Source: CALFMR01 sp035550595 (GTDB taxonomy: Bacteria > Acidobacteriota > Vicinamibacteria > Vicinamibacterales > SCN-69-37). From it: DNA of 64,000 nucleotides. A program made the position numbers and the translations under genes. The notes below the pieces were generated by a model. That model had not been told where the DNA came from and did no database searches. It saw nothing but the letters and a program-made list of their open reading frames with translations. Below, one piece after another: positions 33,037-40,674 of the stretch. The DNA is taken from positions 1 through 64,000 of the forward strand of contig DASZOV010000115.1 of assembly GCA_035550595.1 (NCBI GenBank). Reading direction: 5' to 3'. Numbering within the stretch: position 1 is the first letter of the stretch; each line of letters opens with the position of its first letter.

Positions 33037-33540
33037 ATGCTGCGATCGGTTGTTGCCGCTTCTGTCATCACTGCCTGCCTCGTCGTCCCTTCGCGCGCGT
33101 GGGCGCAGGAACTGACCATTCCCGACGGCGGCCCGATGCTCACGCTCGCGGCCGCGCCTGTTTCGGCCGTCAGCTCACCAGCGCTGGCGCAGCGGGATCT
33201 CTCGCTCTATCGTCCTGTCGTGGACGAGCCGTCGCATTCGTCGAAGCTCCTCACGTCGCTGTACGTCACGACGGCCGTCATGCAGGCGCTCGACGTGCAC
33301 TCGACCTATCAAGCCCTCGGGCGCGGCGCCGTCGAAGCGAACCCGCTCGTGAGCGGGATGACGGGTCACAAAGCCGCGTTCTTCGCCGCGAAGGCGTCGG
33401 TCGCCGCCGCGTCGATCATGGCCGCGCGTCGGATGGCCGAACACAACAAGGTGGCGGCCATCCTGACGATGGTCGGCATCAACTCGGCCTACGCGATGGT
33501 GGTGGCGCACAACTACCACGTCGCGAACAGCCTCCGCTAA
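33037..33540 (+). CDS. small membrane protein with signal peptide (DUF5658-like)
   Basis: The product is 167 residues from ATG 33037, which has GAAAGGG about 7 nt upstream. Signal peptide: MLRSVVAASVITACLVVPSR, cleaved near AWAQ. Two later hydrophobic helices include LYVTTAVMQALDVHSTYQAL and HKAAFFAAKASVAAASIMAA. The motif LDVHSTYQAL ... GAVEANPLVSGM is the kind seen in DUF5658-type membrane proteins (D-x-x-[ST]-T ... E-x-N-P). The function is unknown. It is monocistronic. Confidence 0.6.
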   Translation: MLRSVVAASVITACLVVPSRAWAQELTIPDGGPMLTLAAAPVSAVSSPALAQRDLSLYRPVVDEPSHSSKLLTSLYVTTAVMQALDVHSTYQALGRGAVEANPLVSGMTGHKAAFFAAKASVAAASIMAARRMAEHNKVAAILTMVGINSAYAMVVAHNYHVANSLR

Positions 33541-33555
33541 CGACCTCGAAATCAC

Positions 33556-33587
33556 GCACCGCCGCGGGCCTCGTGCCCCGGCGGTGC
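33556..33587. terminator. hairpin after the DUF5658-like gene
   Basis: GCACCGCC (33556-33563) pairs with GGCGGTGC (33580-33587), extended inward by GGG/CCC with a one-base bulge. It lies 16 bp after the stop. No U-tract follows, so termination strength is uncertain. Confidence 0.45.
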
Positions 33588-33819
33588 GCTCGTGCTCGTC
33601 GGACGTTTCACCCCGGCCTGTCAGCGGATCGCCCTCGCACTTTCCCGGTTTCCCATCTGTCATGGCGTGTTCGGCCCCAAGCTCCGATCGTCCAGGGAGC
33701 TGGAACTGCTGGGCCCTACCGTGCGTCGCACGGCACGCAGCCCACGTCTTTCACGCGACACCTGTCCGTCAGGGCCCGACCGCGTTTATGATGGGCCGTC
33801 CATCTCGTATGGGTGACCG

Positions 33820-34152
33820 ATGACGAATGAGCGGCGACAAACGACACGCGTGGCGATCATGGGGCGGCTGCACGGCGTGGCCGTGTCGCTCGACATTCCC
33901 GTGAAAGTCCAGGACCTCAGCCTCGGCGGAATGGCCATCGAGACCTCCGTGGCGTTTCCGGTCGGCGCGGTACACGAGTTCGAGGTCACGCTCGGCGACG
34001 GATCATCCGTCCTCCTCCGCGGCCGTGTCATGCACTGTCGTACGATCTCGGCCGCCGACGTGACGCCCCTCTATTCCACGGGCATCCAGTTCGTCGAAGA
34101 CGAGCCCACTGAGAACGCGGACATCGGCGACATCATCGACAAGTTGAAGTAG
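33820..34152 (+). CDS. PilZ-domain protein (c-di-GMP binding)
   Basis: The product is 110 residues. The PilZ c-di-GMP signature is complete: RRQTTR (residues 5-10, RxxxR type) and DLSLGG (32-37, D/NxSxxG). It is a stand-alone PilZ domain, so it probably acts by protein-protein contact. It lies 1.1 kb downstream of the EPS locus, suggesting, without proof, second-messenger control of polysaccharide production or motility. Confidence 0.85.
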   Translation: MTNERRQTTRVAIMGRLHGVAVSLDIPVKVQDLSLGGMAIETSVAFPVGAVHEFEVTLGDGSSVLLRGRVMHCRTISAADVTPLYSTGIQFVEDEPTENADIGDIIDKLK

Positions 34153-34209
34153 GGAAGACCAGAGCGCCGGCATCGTCGCCTGTCCTGGGCGAGCGTCCGG
34201 CGAGCATCC

Positions 34210-34668
34210 TCAGACGACGGCGGCAGGCGTATCGATGGGGTCGGCGTGGCCCGCGCGACCGAAGCGGCATGTCGGCGTGAACGTCGCGACGTGTGCGGCG
34301 TCGTCTCCGATCACACCATCGCCCGTCGTCACCCACGCGTGGCCTTCGACGCCGCGTGTGCCGCGGCGGAAACCCACGACCAGTCGCGGGTCGGCCCCGC
34401 GGGCGGAGAGTTCACGGTAAAGCACGAGACTGCGACGCAGGCAGTTCCGGTCTCCAGGGACGAGCTGGCCCAGTCGCGTCACCGCGGCGGCGATTCGCTG
34501 TGCATCGCTGGCATCGGACCGGCCGGTCGGCGCTCGCCACGCCCATCGAACCAGACGATTGAGGGGTACGACATGCCGCAGCACGCCGGCGAGCACGTAC
34601 GTCGGCGCGAGACGAGCGAGCGTGATGGCCGTTCGCCAGCGTCGCCGCCCGACGGAGGCCGTCGGCAT
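34210..34668 (-). CDS. lasso peptide biosynthesis B2 protein (leader peptidase)
   Basis: The product is 152 residues from ATG 34668, the usual length for stand-alone B2 proteins. The transglutaminase-like catalytic set is present: Cys76 in GDRNCLRRSLVLYREL, His110 in GVEGHAWV and an Asp shortly after (TGDGV, about 117). B2 proteins cut the leader from the precursor delivered by B1. The start lies 5 bp after the kinase stop, and a longer upstream reading frame is a shadow of that gene. It is the last gene of the five-gene minus-strand operon. Confidence 0.88.
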   Translation of the reverse strand: MPTASVGRRRWRTAITLARLAPTYVLAGVLRHVVPLNRLVRWAWRAPTGRSDASDAQRIAAAVTRLGQLVPGDRNCLRRSLVLYRELSARGADPRLVVGFRRGTRGVEGHAWVTTGDGVIGDDAAHVATFTPTCRFGRAGHADPIDTPAAVV

Positions 34669-34673
34669 GATGG

Positions 34674-35534
34674 TCAGCTCACGCGTGTCGCCGCGTCGAC
34701 GACGGCGTCGACGAGACGACCGATTCGAGACAAGTCCGGACGGTAGGCGAGGTCGATGACCGGCGTCGACTCGACGACGGCGAGATAGAACTCGACGAGA
34801 TCGCGCGACGCGGGACCAGCACTCGCGTCGATGGCGTGCGCGTGGGGGAGCAGCGCGGCGAACGCGCGCGCCTTCGGCACAACCGCAGCCGTCACGGTCT
34901 CGGCGAGTCCGGCGTCCTGGCGAACGAGAAAGATCGCGCGCACGGGGCACGCCTCAAGGCGCGGCTGTGAAAACGTGCGAACGCGTACGGGGTGTCGATT
35001 GAAGTGATCGCGAGAGGCGGGGCGCAGACTCGGCGCGAAGACACGCGGCCATGCGACGAGATCGCGGGCCGGCCGAGACAGCACGACGGAGTCGTCAGCG
35101 AACTGGACGTGACCGGCCAATTGCATCGCGTACGCGAGCGTCGACTTGCCCGACCCGGACGCGCCGCAAAAAGCGAGGACGCCGCCCCGCGGCGCGAGCG
35201 CCGCGCTCGCGTGCAGTACGTGCCAGCCCAGGCCCTGCAGGATGATGGGTTCGGCCGTGCCGGGGAATTCGCGCGCGATGGAGGCGGCGTCGACGCCCGG
35301 TTCGGGGTGAACCACGACGTCGTCTGAGCCACGCGTGAACGTGAAGGCGCCGAGGCCGCGCCAGACGATGCACCCGCCCGATGCCGAGATGAACGCACGA
35401 CCTTCGAGTTCACCTGAGGGACGGCACCACGACGCCCCCGGGCGCATGTCGTGCGTCGATGCGGACGGCGCGCCGGCGAAGATCAGCCGGAGCACGGCCG
35501 GCGGACGCACCGACGCCGCGGACGCATTGCGCAT
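34674..35534 (-). CDS. HPr-kinase-like protein of the lasso cluster
   Basis: The product is 286 residues from ATG 35534. The P-loop is GASGSGKSTLAYAM (124-137), followed by HVQFADDSVVLSR, the arrangement of HprK-type kinases without the N-terminal HprK domain. Related kinases in lasso clusters (paeninodin type) phosphorylate a C-terminal Ser of the precursor or peptide. In this precursor the Ser in DDSDVCGL is the most C-terminal one. The gene lies 49 bp after the precursor and 5 bp before B2. An in-frame GTG inside the precursor gene is a less likely start. Confidence 0.82.
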   Translation of the reverse strand: MRNASAASVRPPAVLRLIFAGAPSASTHDMRPGASWCRPSGELEGRAFISASGGCIVWRGLGAFTFTRGSDDVVVHPEPGVDAASIAREFPGTAEPIILQGLGWHVLHASAALAPRGGVLAFCGASGSGKSTLAYAMQLAGHVQFADDSVVLSRPARDLVAWPRVFAPSLRPASRDHFNRHPVRVRTFSQPRLEACPVRAIFLVRQDAGLAETVTAAVVPKARAFAALLPHAHAIDASAGPASRDLVEFYLAVVESTPVIDLAYRPDLSRIGRLVDAVVDAATRVS

Positions 35535-35583
35535 CAGACTGATCGCGCCAGAGCCGGATTCGCCACCGGCCGGGGCCTGACGC

Positions 35584-35790
35584 TCAGAGACCGCAGACGT
35601 CGCTATCGTCGGGCAACGCGTGGTGCTTGAATCCACCGCAATCGTCGCCGCCACTCGCCTTGAGGGTCTGGACCAGAGCACTCACCGCCCCAGCCCGGGT
35701 GATCGTGGGCGCGGTCCAGCGTCGCCGGCCTGCGAGGAGGGGCGCCGCTTCGCCGAAATCGTCGCTCTTCCGCTCGTCTACTCGCTGCAT
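35584..35790 (-). CDS. lasso-type RiPP precursor peptide
   Basis: The product is 68 residues from ATG 35790, which has GGAG 6 nt upstream. ATG 35814, one base after the cyclase stop, would add eight residues. The leader has the B1-recognition motif: Trp25 at the usual Tyr place, Pro28, Ile30 and Gly34 (WTAPTITRAG, matching YxxPxLxxxG). The C-terminal part ASGGDDCGGFKHH then ALPDDSDVCGL is rich in Gly, Asp and His and has two Cys (51 and 66). Canonical spacing would put cleavage before Thr42, giving Asp at core positions 8 and 9. A Thr at -2 would instead give a core from Lys44 with Asp7. Neither starts with Gly, so the register is open. Confidence 0.8.
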   Translation of the reverse strand: MQRVDERKSDDFGEAAPLLAGRRRWTAPTITRAGAVSALVQTLKASGGDDCGGFKHHALPDDSDVCGL

Positions 35791-35815
35791 TGAGCACTCC
35801 AAAGTGGCTCTCATT

Positions 35816-37630
35816 CTACGCTGATCCCGATGACAATTGTGTTCGAAGCCAGGCTTCGGTATTCAGTAATTCCCACAGTCGGTGCGTCCCCTTGAGTGAG
35901 ACGGCGGTCGTCAGTAGGCTTTCCGCGGCCGACGGCCCATTCACGATGCCCAGTTCTTCCAGAGCCTGCACACCGCCGAGCGTCTGCCATACCGACCGCG
36001 CCGCCTGAGTGGCGCTGCGGTGAAGGACGCGATTGGCGAGGACCTTGGAACGCGCCTCCACGCCAAGCCCGGCGAGATACCGGCCGACACTCCGGCGCAG
36101 CCAGCCTTTGATCGCGCCGTCCGCGTTCAAGATGTCCGGGGGCATTCGACAGGCGAAGTCGACCAGGTCGGCATCGAAGTAAGGATGCAAGAACATGAAT
36201 CCGCGCCGACCGCCGAGCGCGAAGAACTCTTCCATCTGCATCGACGTGACTGACGAGTCGAACGTCGTTCGCGTGTCGGCGAGCGCGAACGACGCGCCCG
36301 CCGCGCCGAGGCCGAGCGCCGCAGACGCGCGCGCTTCCTGCGCGCGGCGAAGCCTCGGATCGGGCGACATCCATGCCGGATCGCCAGCCGCGAGCCGTCG
36401 GCCGCGCGCGCGTCGCCACATGCGCGGTACGAACCGGCCGATCGCGGCACTCGCGAGTGGGCGAAGCCCGTACGGCACGGTGGGCGAAGCGCCATACGCC
36501 GCACGCCAGGCTCGCGCGAACCGTGAGAGTCCGACCAGGTTCCCGTGCGCGAAGAGATCGGCCGCGAAGTACGGCGATGTCGCGAGCCACTCGTCGCCGC
36601 CCGCTCCCGTGAGGACGACGTCGGTTGCGGGTGAGAGACCGGCGAGCGCATCGTACGCGGGCCCGAAGACGTTCATCAACGGAAACGGCAGCGTGCGGCT
36701 CAAGGCCAGACACTGCACGAGCAGCGACTCGCGGGCCGTCACCTCGTCGAATTCGAGCAGATGGAACGGGAGGCCGAGTTGCTCGGCTACCGCACGCTGC
36801 AGGGGACGTTCGTCCGCGGTCGGGTCGGAGAAGCCGAGCGCCAGGGCGACCAGCCGCGGAGCATCTCCGCGCTCGGCCAAGCTGGCCGCGACCCCGGCGA
36901 TGCTGGTCGAATCGAGGCCTCCGCTCAGGAAGATGGCCGGGTGCGCCGCGTCGAGACATCGTCGCACGGCGCGCTCTTGCACGGCTTCGAACGCCGCGAA
37001 CGCCTCCGCCTCGTCCGTGTGACGGTCGGCCTCGGTCGCCGGCGACCAGTACTCCTCGACGCGAACTCGGCCGGATTCGACAACCAGACATCGCCCGGCG
37101 GGTACGCGTTGCACGCGTTCGAAGAACGTTTCCGACGGATCGGGGAAGCGGCGGCACAGCGCGTCCGCCAATGCCACGCGGTTGATGGCGGGACCGACGC
37201 CCGGTTGAGATGTGAGGGTCTGCGGCAGCGACGCCAACAGCACGCGGGATCCAGTGTCGGCGTAGAAGAGCGGCGCGATTCCCATCAGGTCGCGCGTGGC
37301 GATGACTCGACCGGCCGTCGCGTCGACCACCACGAGCGCGTACGCGCCGCGCAGTTTCCGCAGGGCCTCGGCGCTCCATCGCTCGTACGCGCCCAACGCG
37401 AGCGCCGCGTCGCTCGTGGCGCGCGCGTCGACGCCGAGCTCACGCGCGAGCTCGACTCGATCGTGCAGTCGGCCGACCAGATCAACCGCGATCGGCCCCT
37501 GCGCCGCGCCCCAGTCGTGTGTCCACCGCGCGCGGCCCGGCTCGTCGCGCGGCACGTCGACGAGCCACGCCGCCGATGCAGTCATCCGGTGGCCCGCGCT
37601 GGACGCGGCGCCGCCGGCTTCGTCTGTCAC
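35816..37630 (-). CDS. lasso cyclase (asparagine-synthase-like C protein)
   Basis: The product is 604 residues. Its GTG start overlaps the B1 stop (GTGA). It resembles asparagine synthase B but lacks the N-terminal catalytic Cys2, as expected for McjC-type cyclases that adenylate the Asp/Glu side chain and form the macrolactam. ATP-pyrophosphatase motifs are intact: FLSGGLDSTS (PP-loop at 236-241) and VVLTGAGGDEW (about 339-349). An internal ATG near 37585 is an alternative start. The precursor begins within 30 bp downstream. The neighbours B1, A, K and B2 make the cyclase role far more likely than asparagine synthesis. Confidence 0.9.
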   Translation of the reverse strand: MTDEAGGAASSAGHRMTASAAWLVDVPRDEPGRARWTHDWGAAQGPIAVDLVGRLHDRVELARELGVDARATSDAALALGAYERWSAEALRKLRGAYALVVVDATAGRVIATRDLMGIAPLFYADTGSRVLLASLPQTLTSQPGVGPAINRVALADALCRRFPDPSETFFERVQRVPAGRCLVVESGRVRVEEYWSPATEADRHTDEAEAFAAFEAVQERAVRRCLDAAHPAIFLSGGLDSTSIAGVAASLAERGDAPRLVALALGFSDPTADERPLQRAVAEQLGLPFHLLEFDEVTARESLLVQCLALSRTLPFPLMNVFGPAYDALAGLSPATDVVLTGAGGDEWLATSPYFAADLFAHGNLVGLSRFARAWRAAYGASPTVPYGLRPLASAAIGRFVPRMWRRARGRRLAAGDPAWMSPDPRLRRAQEARASAALGLGAAGASFALADTRTTFDSSVTSMQMEEFFALGGRRGFMFLHPYFDADLVDFACRMPPDILNADGAIKGWLRRSVGRYLAGLGVEARSKVLANRVLHRSATQAARSVWQTLGGVQALEELGIVNGPSAAESLLTTAVSLKGTHRLWELLNTEAWLRTQLSSGSA

Positions 37631-37920
37631 CGCAGCAGTCCCTCAGCGCGCAACGCGTCGACGAGCTCTCGGCAGGCGGCCAGCCCGTCGCCGGCCGTGA
37701 CGTCGAACTCCTCGGTGAGCCGCGCAGCCATCTCGTCCAGGCCCAAGCCTTCGACGATCAGCTCCCACACGCGCATGCCGGTGTCGTTCAGCTCGAAGAT
37801 CGCGTTGGTCCGCAGGTCGACGAGCACCCCGCCGTCGCCGACGCGTCGGACGACGATGTCGGGACTGGCGGGTGTGAAGGGGTGGGAAGACGTGGTGTCG
37901 CCTTTCGCGGCCGGCTTCAC
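37627..37920 (-). CDS. PqqD-like lasso B1 protein (RiPP recognition element)
   Basis: The product is 97 residues from GTG 37920, with GAGGAA just upstream. The PqqD/RRE fold is evident: VGDGGVLVDLRTNAIFELND, then TGMRVWELIVEGLGLDEMAA and a final helix CRELVDALRAEGLLR. B1 binds the leader's WxxPxI motif and presents the precursor to B2. The C-terminal codon overlaps the cyclase start. The ~19-residue N-terminal extension before DIVVRR is unusual in length but has no motif. Confidence 0.85.
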   Translation of the reverse strand: MKPAAKGDTTSSHPFTPASPDIVVRRVGDGGVLVDLRTNAIFELNDTGMRVWELIVEGLGLDEMAARLTEEFDVTAGDGLAACRELVDALRAEGLLR

Positions 37921-37988
37921 GCGTTCCTCGTGTGGATTGGACCTCTACGCGCCGACAGGTTCGGTTCGGCGCCGGAGAAGCGCCCGGC

Positions 37989-38543
37989 TCAGAAGTACAG
38001 GCTCAGTCCAACCACCGCGCGGAAGAAGTCGAAGTTGCTCGCGATGGGAATGACGCCGTTGTCCGACGGCCCCTGCAACGCGCGGTAGTAGCGCAGGTCG
38101 CCTCGCACGCCCACGTGATCGGTGAGGAGCGAGTTGACGCCGATGCCGAGCACGATGCCGAAGTCGTTGTAATGCACGTCGTCGAAAATGTCGGTGCCCT
38201 TGACGTTCGGGCGAATCAGGCCGACGCCGACGAGTGCGTACGGCTTGGTGCCTTTGCCGTCCGGGTTGCCGCCGACGATGAAGCTCGCCGTCGCGGTCGT
38301 GACGCTCGCCTCGGGATTTTCATCGAAGAAGTTCGACGTCCGGGCGTACTCGAGCTCGAGGCCCGCCGAGTTGCCGAAGAAGGTGACCGACCCGCCGAAG
38401 GTCGGCTTGGCGGCCGGCGCATCGGCACCGAAGGTGACGCCGACGAGCGGCGAGATGAGCGTATCAGCCGCCGCCGCGGTAGACGGCACGGCCAGGGCGG
38501 CCGCCAGAACGAAAGACGAAACGGTCAACAACCTCGCGCGCAT
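37989..38543 (-). CDS. small outer-membrane beta-barrel protein
   Basis: The product is 184 residues with a clear signal peptide (MRARLLTVSSFVLAAALAVP, cut after TAAAA). The mature part is an eight-strand-like barrel with alternating residues, for example SVTFFGNSAGLELEYARTSN and VGVRGDLRYYRALQ. It ends VVGLSLYF, with the terminal Phe used for Bam-dependent insertion. GAAGGGA lies about 6 nt before the ATG. It is 68 bp upstream of the lasso B1 gene on the same strand, with only a weak hairpin (37949-37972) between, so cotranscription is possible. The function is unknown. Confidence 0.75.
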   Translation of the reverse strand: MRARLLTVSSFVLAAALAVPSTAAAADTLISPLVGVTFGADAPAAKPTFGGSVTFFGNSAGLELEYARTSNFFDENPEASVTTATASFIVGGNPDGKGTKPYALVGVGLIRPNVKGTDIFDDVHYNDFGIVLGIGVNSLLTDHVGVRGDLRYYRALQGPSDNGVIPIASNFDFFRAVVGLSLYF

Positions 38544-38685
38544 GGACTATCCCTTCTGCGATGTAGGGCGATCGCGAACGTTCATGCGATCAAGGGCATC
38601 AGTATAGCGGCAAACATCGCCTCTCACGTCGAACGGACCACGGGGTCGACGGTCAGTCCTCGTCGGGCCGGAGGCGTCGTGGGCG

Positions 38686-39642
38686 TCAGGGCGCCGCGGC
38701 CGGCGCGTGCGCCTCGATGGCCGGAATCGCCGAGACGACGACGTCGCCGACGACCTGTAGGCTGCGCGCCGAGACGTGGGCCAGGTTGTCGTCAGGCGTG
38801 TGCCAGGGGGGATATTCGAGATCGATGATGTCGATCGATGGCACCCCGGCGGCCATGAACGGCTGATGGTCGTCTTCGATCTGCGTGTCCGCGTCGACGA
38901 ACACACCGCCATACCCTAGCCGTTTTGCGGTGGCCCAGACGACGTCGTTCAGCCAGGGCGTCGAGGCCGCGTCGCGGCGGATCTGCAGGTCGCGATCGGC
39001 CACCATGTCGACGAGGACGACCGCGCGCAGGCTTTTCAGCGCGCCGGCCTTCTGGGCGGCCTGCACGTAATAGCGGCTGCCGTAGGTGTGGTCGTACCCC
39101 ATCCAGTTGACGAAGGCTTCCTCGCCGTCGAACCACACGAGGTCATAGGTCAACTCGTGCGGCGTGGCGGAGAGCACGCGCGCGAGCTCAACGAGGAAGG
39201 CGGCGCTCGACGCGCCGTCGTTGGCGCCGACGAACACGCGGTCCGTGTAGAGTTTCGTGTCGTAGTGACCGGCGAAGAGCAGCCGTTCGGAAACGCGGCC
39301 GGGAAGGCGCACGATGAGGTTCACCATCTCGACACGGCCCATCGGCGTGTCGGCGATGAATGGTTGTTCCTGCACTGTGAGCCCCATTGCCGAGAGCTGA
39401 CGGGTGATGAGCGCGCGGGCTTCGCGGATTTCCGGAGACCCTGGCGGCCGAGGGCCGATCTGGACGAGATCTCGCAGCGTGGCCATGGCGCGCTCGCCGT
39501 CGAAGGCCGTGCGCGGTCCTTCGACCGGGCGGGCGGCCTGACGCGCGACAGCCGAGAGCGCCGCGTCCGTGCGCCACCACCACGCGCCGGCCACGAGCGC
39601 CGCGCCCACCACCGCGGCGGCCACGAGTACGCGTCTCGTCAT
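38686..39642 (-). CDS. M28-family zinc peptidase / glutaminyl cyclase-like protein, membrane-anchored
   Basis: The product is 318 residues. An N-terminal signal anchor (VLVAAAVVGAALVAGAWWWR) leads into an M28 domain. Zinc-ligand motifs are in order: FAGHYDTKLY, VGANDGASSAAFL, WFDGEEAFVNW (Glu-Glu pair), VLVDMVADRDL and PPWHTPDDNL. The WFDGEEAF and DMVADRDL pattern is closer to glutaminyl-peptide cyclotransferases than to classic aminopeptidases. It therefore could form N-terminal pyroglutamate or act as a peptidase in the periplasm. It overlaps yacG by 4 bp. Confidence 0.85.
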   Translation of the reverse strand: MTRRVLVAAAVVGAALVAGAWWWRTDAALSAVARQAARPVEGPRTAFDGERAMATLRDLVQIGPRPPGSPEIREARALITRQLSAMGLTVQEQPFIADTPMGRVEMVNLIVRLPGRVSERLLFAGHYDTKLYTDRVFVGANDGASSAAFLVELARVLSATPHELTYDLVWFDGEEAFVNWMGYDHTYGSRYYVQAAQKAGALKSLRAVVLVDMVADRDLQIRRDAASTPWLNDVVWATAKRLGYGGVFVDADTQIEDDHQPFMAAGVPSIDIIDLEYPPWHTPDDNLAHVSARSLQVVGDVVVSAIPAIEAHAPAAAP

Positions 39643-39857
39643 CGCCTGCGATGGACGTCACGCGCCGGGGTCTCCGGCTCGTCGTCGCCGGCCTCCGCGT
39701 CGTCGTCAGACGGACGCTGCGGCGTGCCTGGAATGCGATAGTCACCCGACAACCAGCGGCCGAGGTCCGCCATCTTGCAGTGCTCGCTACAGAAGGGGCG
39801 CCAGCGCGGATCGATGGGCTGCGTGCGGCAGTACGCGCAGCGTGGGGCGTCGGACAT
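39639..39857 (-). CDS. yacG: YacG-type zinc-finger DNA gyrase inhibitor
   Basis: The product is 72 residues. The four zinc-binding cysteines are Cys7 and Cys10 (CAYC) and Cys23 and Cys27 (CSEHC). They are followed by the conserved KMADLGRWLSGDYRIPG. YacG binds GyrB and blocks DNA binding. The C-terminus is an acidic and then Arg-rich tail longer than the core. Confidence 0.9.
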   Translation of the reverse strand: MSDAPRCAYCRTQPIDPRWRPFCSEHCKMADLGRWLSGDYRIPGTPQRPSDDDAEAGDDEPETPARDVHRRR

Positions 39858-39924
39858 CCTGCGATCATTCTAGCGGCTCGACCGTCAGTCGACCGAGCGC
39901 GTCTTGCCGCGCGCGCTGGGATCG

Positions 39925-40674
39925 TCAGCCTCGGGGCAACGACGCGCCCTCAGCGCCTTCGAGGAACTCGCCGACGTGGCGCCGCAGTTCGTCCTGAATG
40001 TTCGCAATGGACTTGCGGCCGTCGAGCACGCGGAACCCGAACTCCTCGGCCATGGCCGCGTACTCTTTCAGCAACTGTCGCTGGTAGGTGCGGAAGCTGT
40101 CGTAGATGTCGTCGCCGGACTTCATGTCCATGCCCGATTCCCAGTAGGCCATGCCACCGGCCTCGAGCACGCGCCGGGCGAGTGCCTCGGCATCGATGCG
40201 CAGATAGAAGACCAGATGCGGTGCGATGGCGAAGCCGTACAGCCGCCGCATCCACTGGCTGTCGACACCGCGGACCCCGGCGCGCGCGAGCGCCGTGTAG
40301 ATGTACCGGTCGGCGAGCACGATGAAGCCCGCCTTGAGCGCTGGAATGATCTCCTTCTCGAGCCGGTCGGCGAAGTCGCACGCGTAGAGCAACACGAACG
40401 TCAGCTTGTTGAGCGTGTTGCTCGCCTTGGCCAGCTCGATCGTCGGCTGCATGAGCGGCGAGCGCGTCCAGCCGGTCTCGATGACGCCGTAGCCACGCAC
40501 TTCGAGCCACTCGCGGAGGAGCCGAATCTGCGTCGAGCGGCCGACGCCGTCGGTGCCCTCGATGGCGATGATTCGGCCGGGATAGTCTTCAATGGAGACG
40601 TAGGGCAGGCCGTGGCCGTAGTAGCGGCCCGGCGTCACGCCGCCGTGCGCGCCGGTGTCGGTCGCATTCGTCAT
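39925..40674 (-). CDS. thymidylate-kinase-like P-loop protein with altered Walker A
   Basis: The product is 249 residues from ATG 40674, overlapping the upstream stop (TGATG). The P-loop reads GTDGVGRST (40-48), with Arg46 where the catalytic Lys normally sits. The DRx motif is present as LADRYIYTALARAGVRGVDS, and a lid-like segment reads YWESGMDMKSGDDIYDSF. There is a 30-residue N-terminal extension before the fold. It is paired with a second homologue upstream and with ppx, an arrangement more like a phosphate or polyphosphate module than dTTP synthesis. The altered Lys suggests weak or different catalysis. Confidence 0.78.
   Translation of the reverse strand: MTNATDTGAHGGVTPGRYYGHGLPYVSIEDYPGRIIAIEGTDGVGRSTQIRLLREWLEVRGYGVIETGWTRSPLMQPTIELAKASNTLNKLTFVLLYACDFADRLEKEIIPALKAGFIVLADRYIYTALARAGVRGVDSQWMRRLYGFAIAPHLVFYLRIDAEALARRVLEAGGMAYWESGMDMKSGDDIYDSFRTYQRQLLKEYAAMAEEFGFRVLDGRKSIANIQDELRRHVGEFLEGAEGASLPRG

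Noticed and set aside
35627..35824. Plus-strand small frame over the lasso precursor
   Set aside because: It has no leader, motif or ribosome site. The minus-strand peptide has a Shine-Dalgarno and the B1-recognition motif.
35816..37630. True asparagine synthase
   Set aside because: It lacks the N-terminal catalytic Cys and sits between lasso B1 and the precursor, so a cyclase is more likely.
37949..37972. Hairpin between the barrel gene and lasso B1 as a terminator
   Set aside because: It has only 7 bp of stem, a 10-nt loop and no U-tract, too weak to claim separation of the transcripts.
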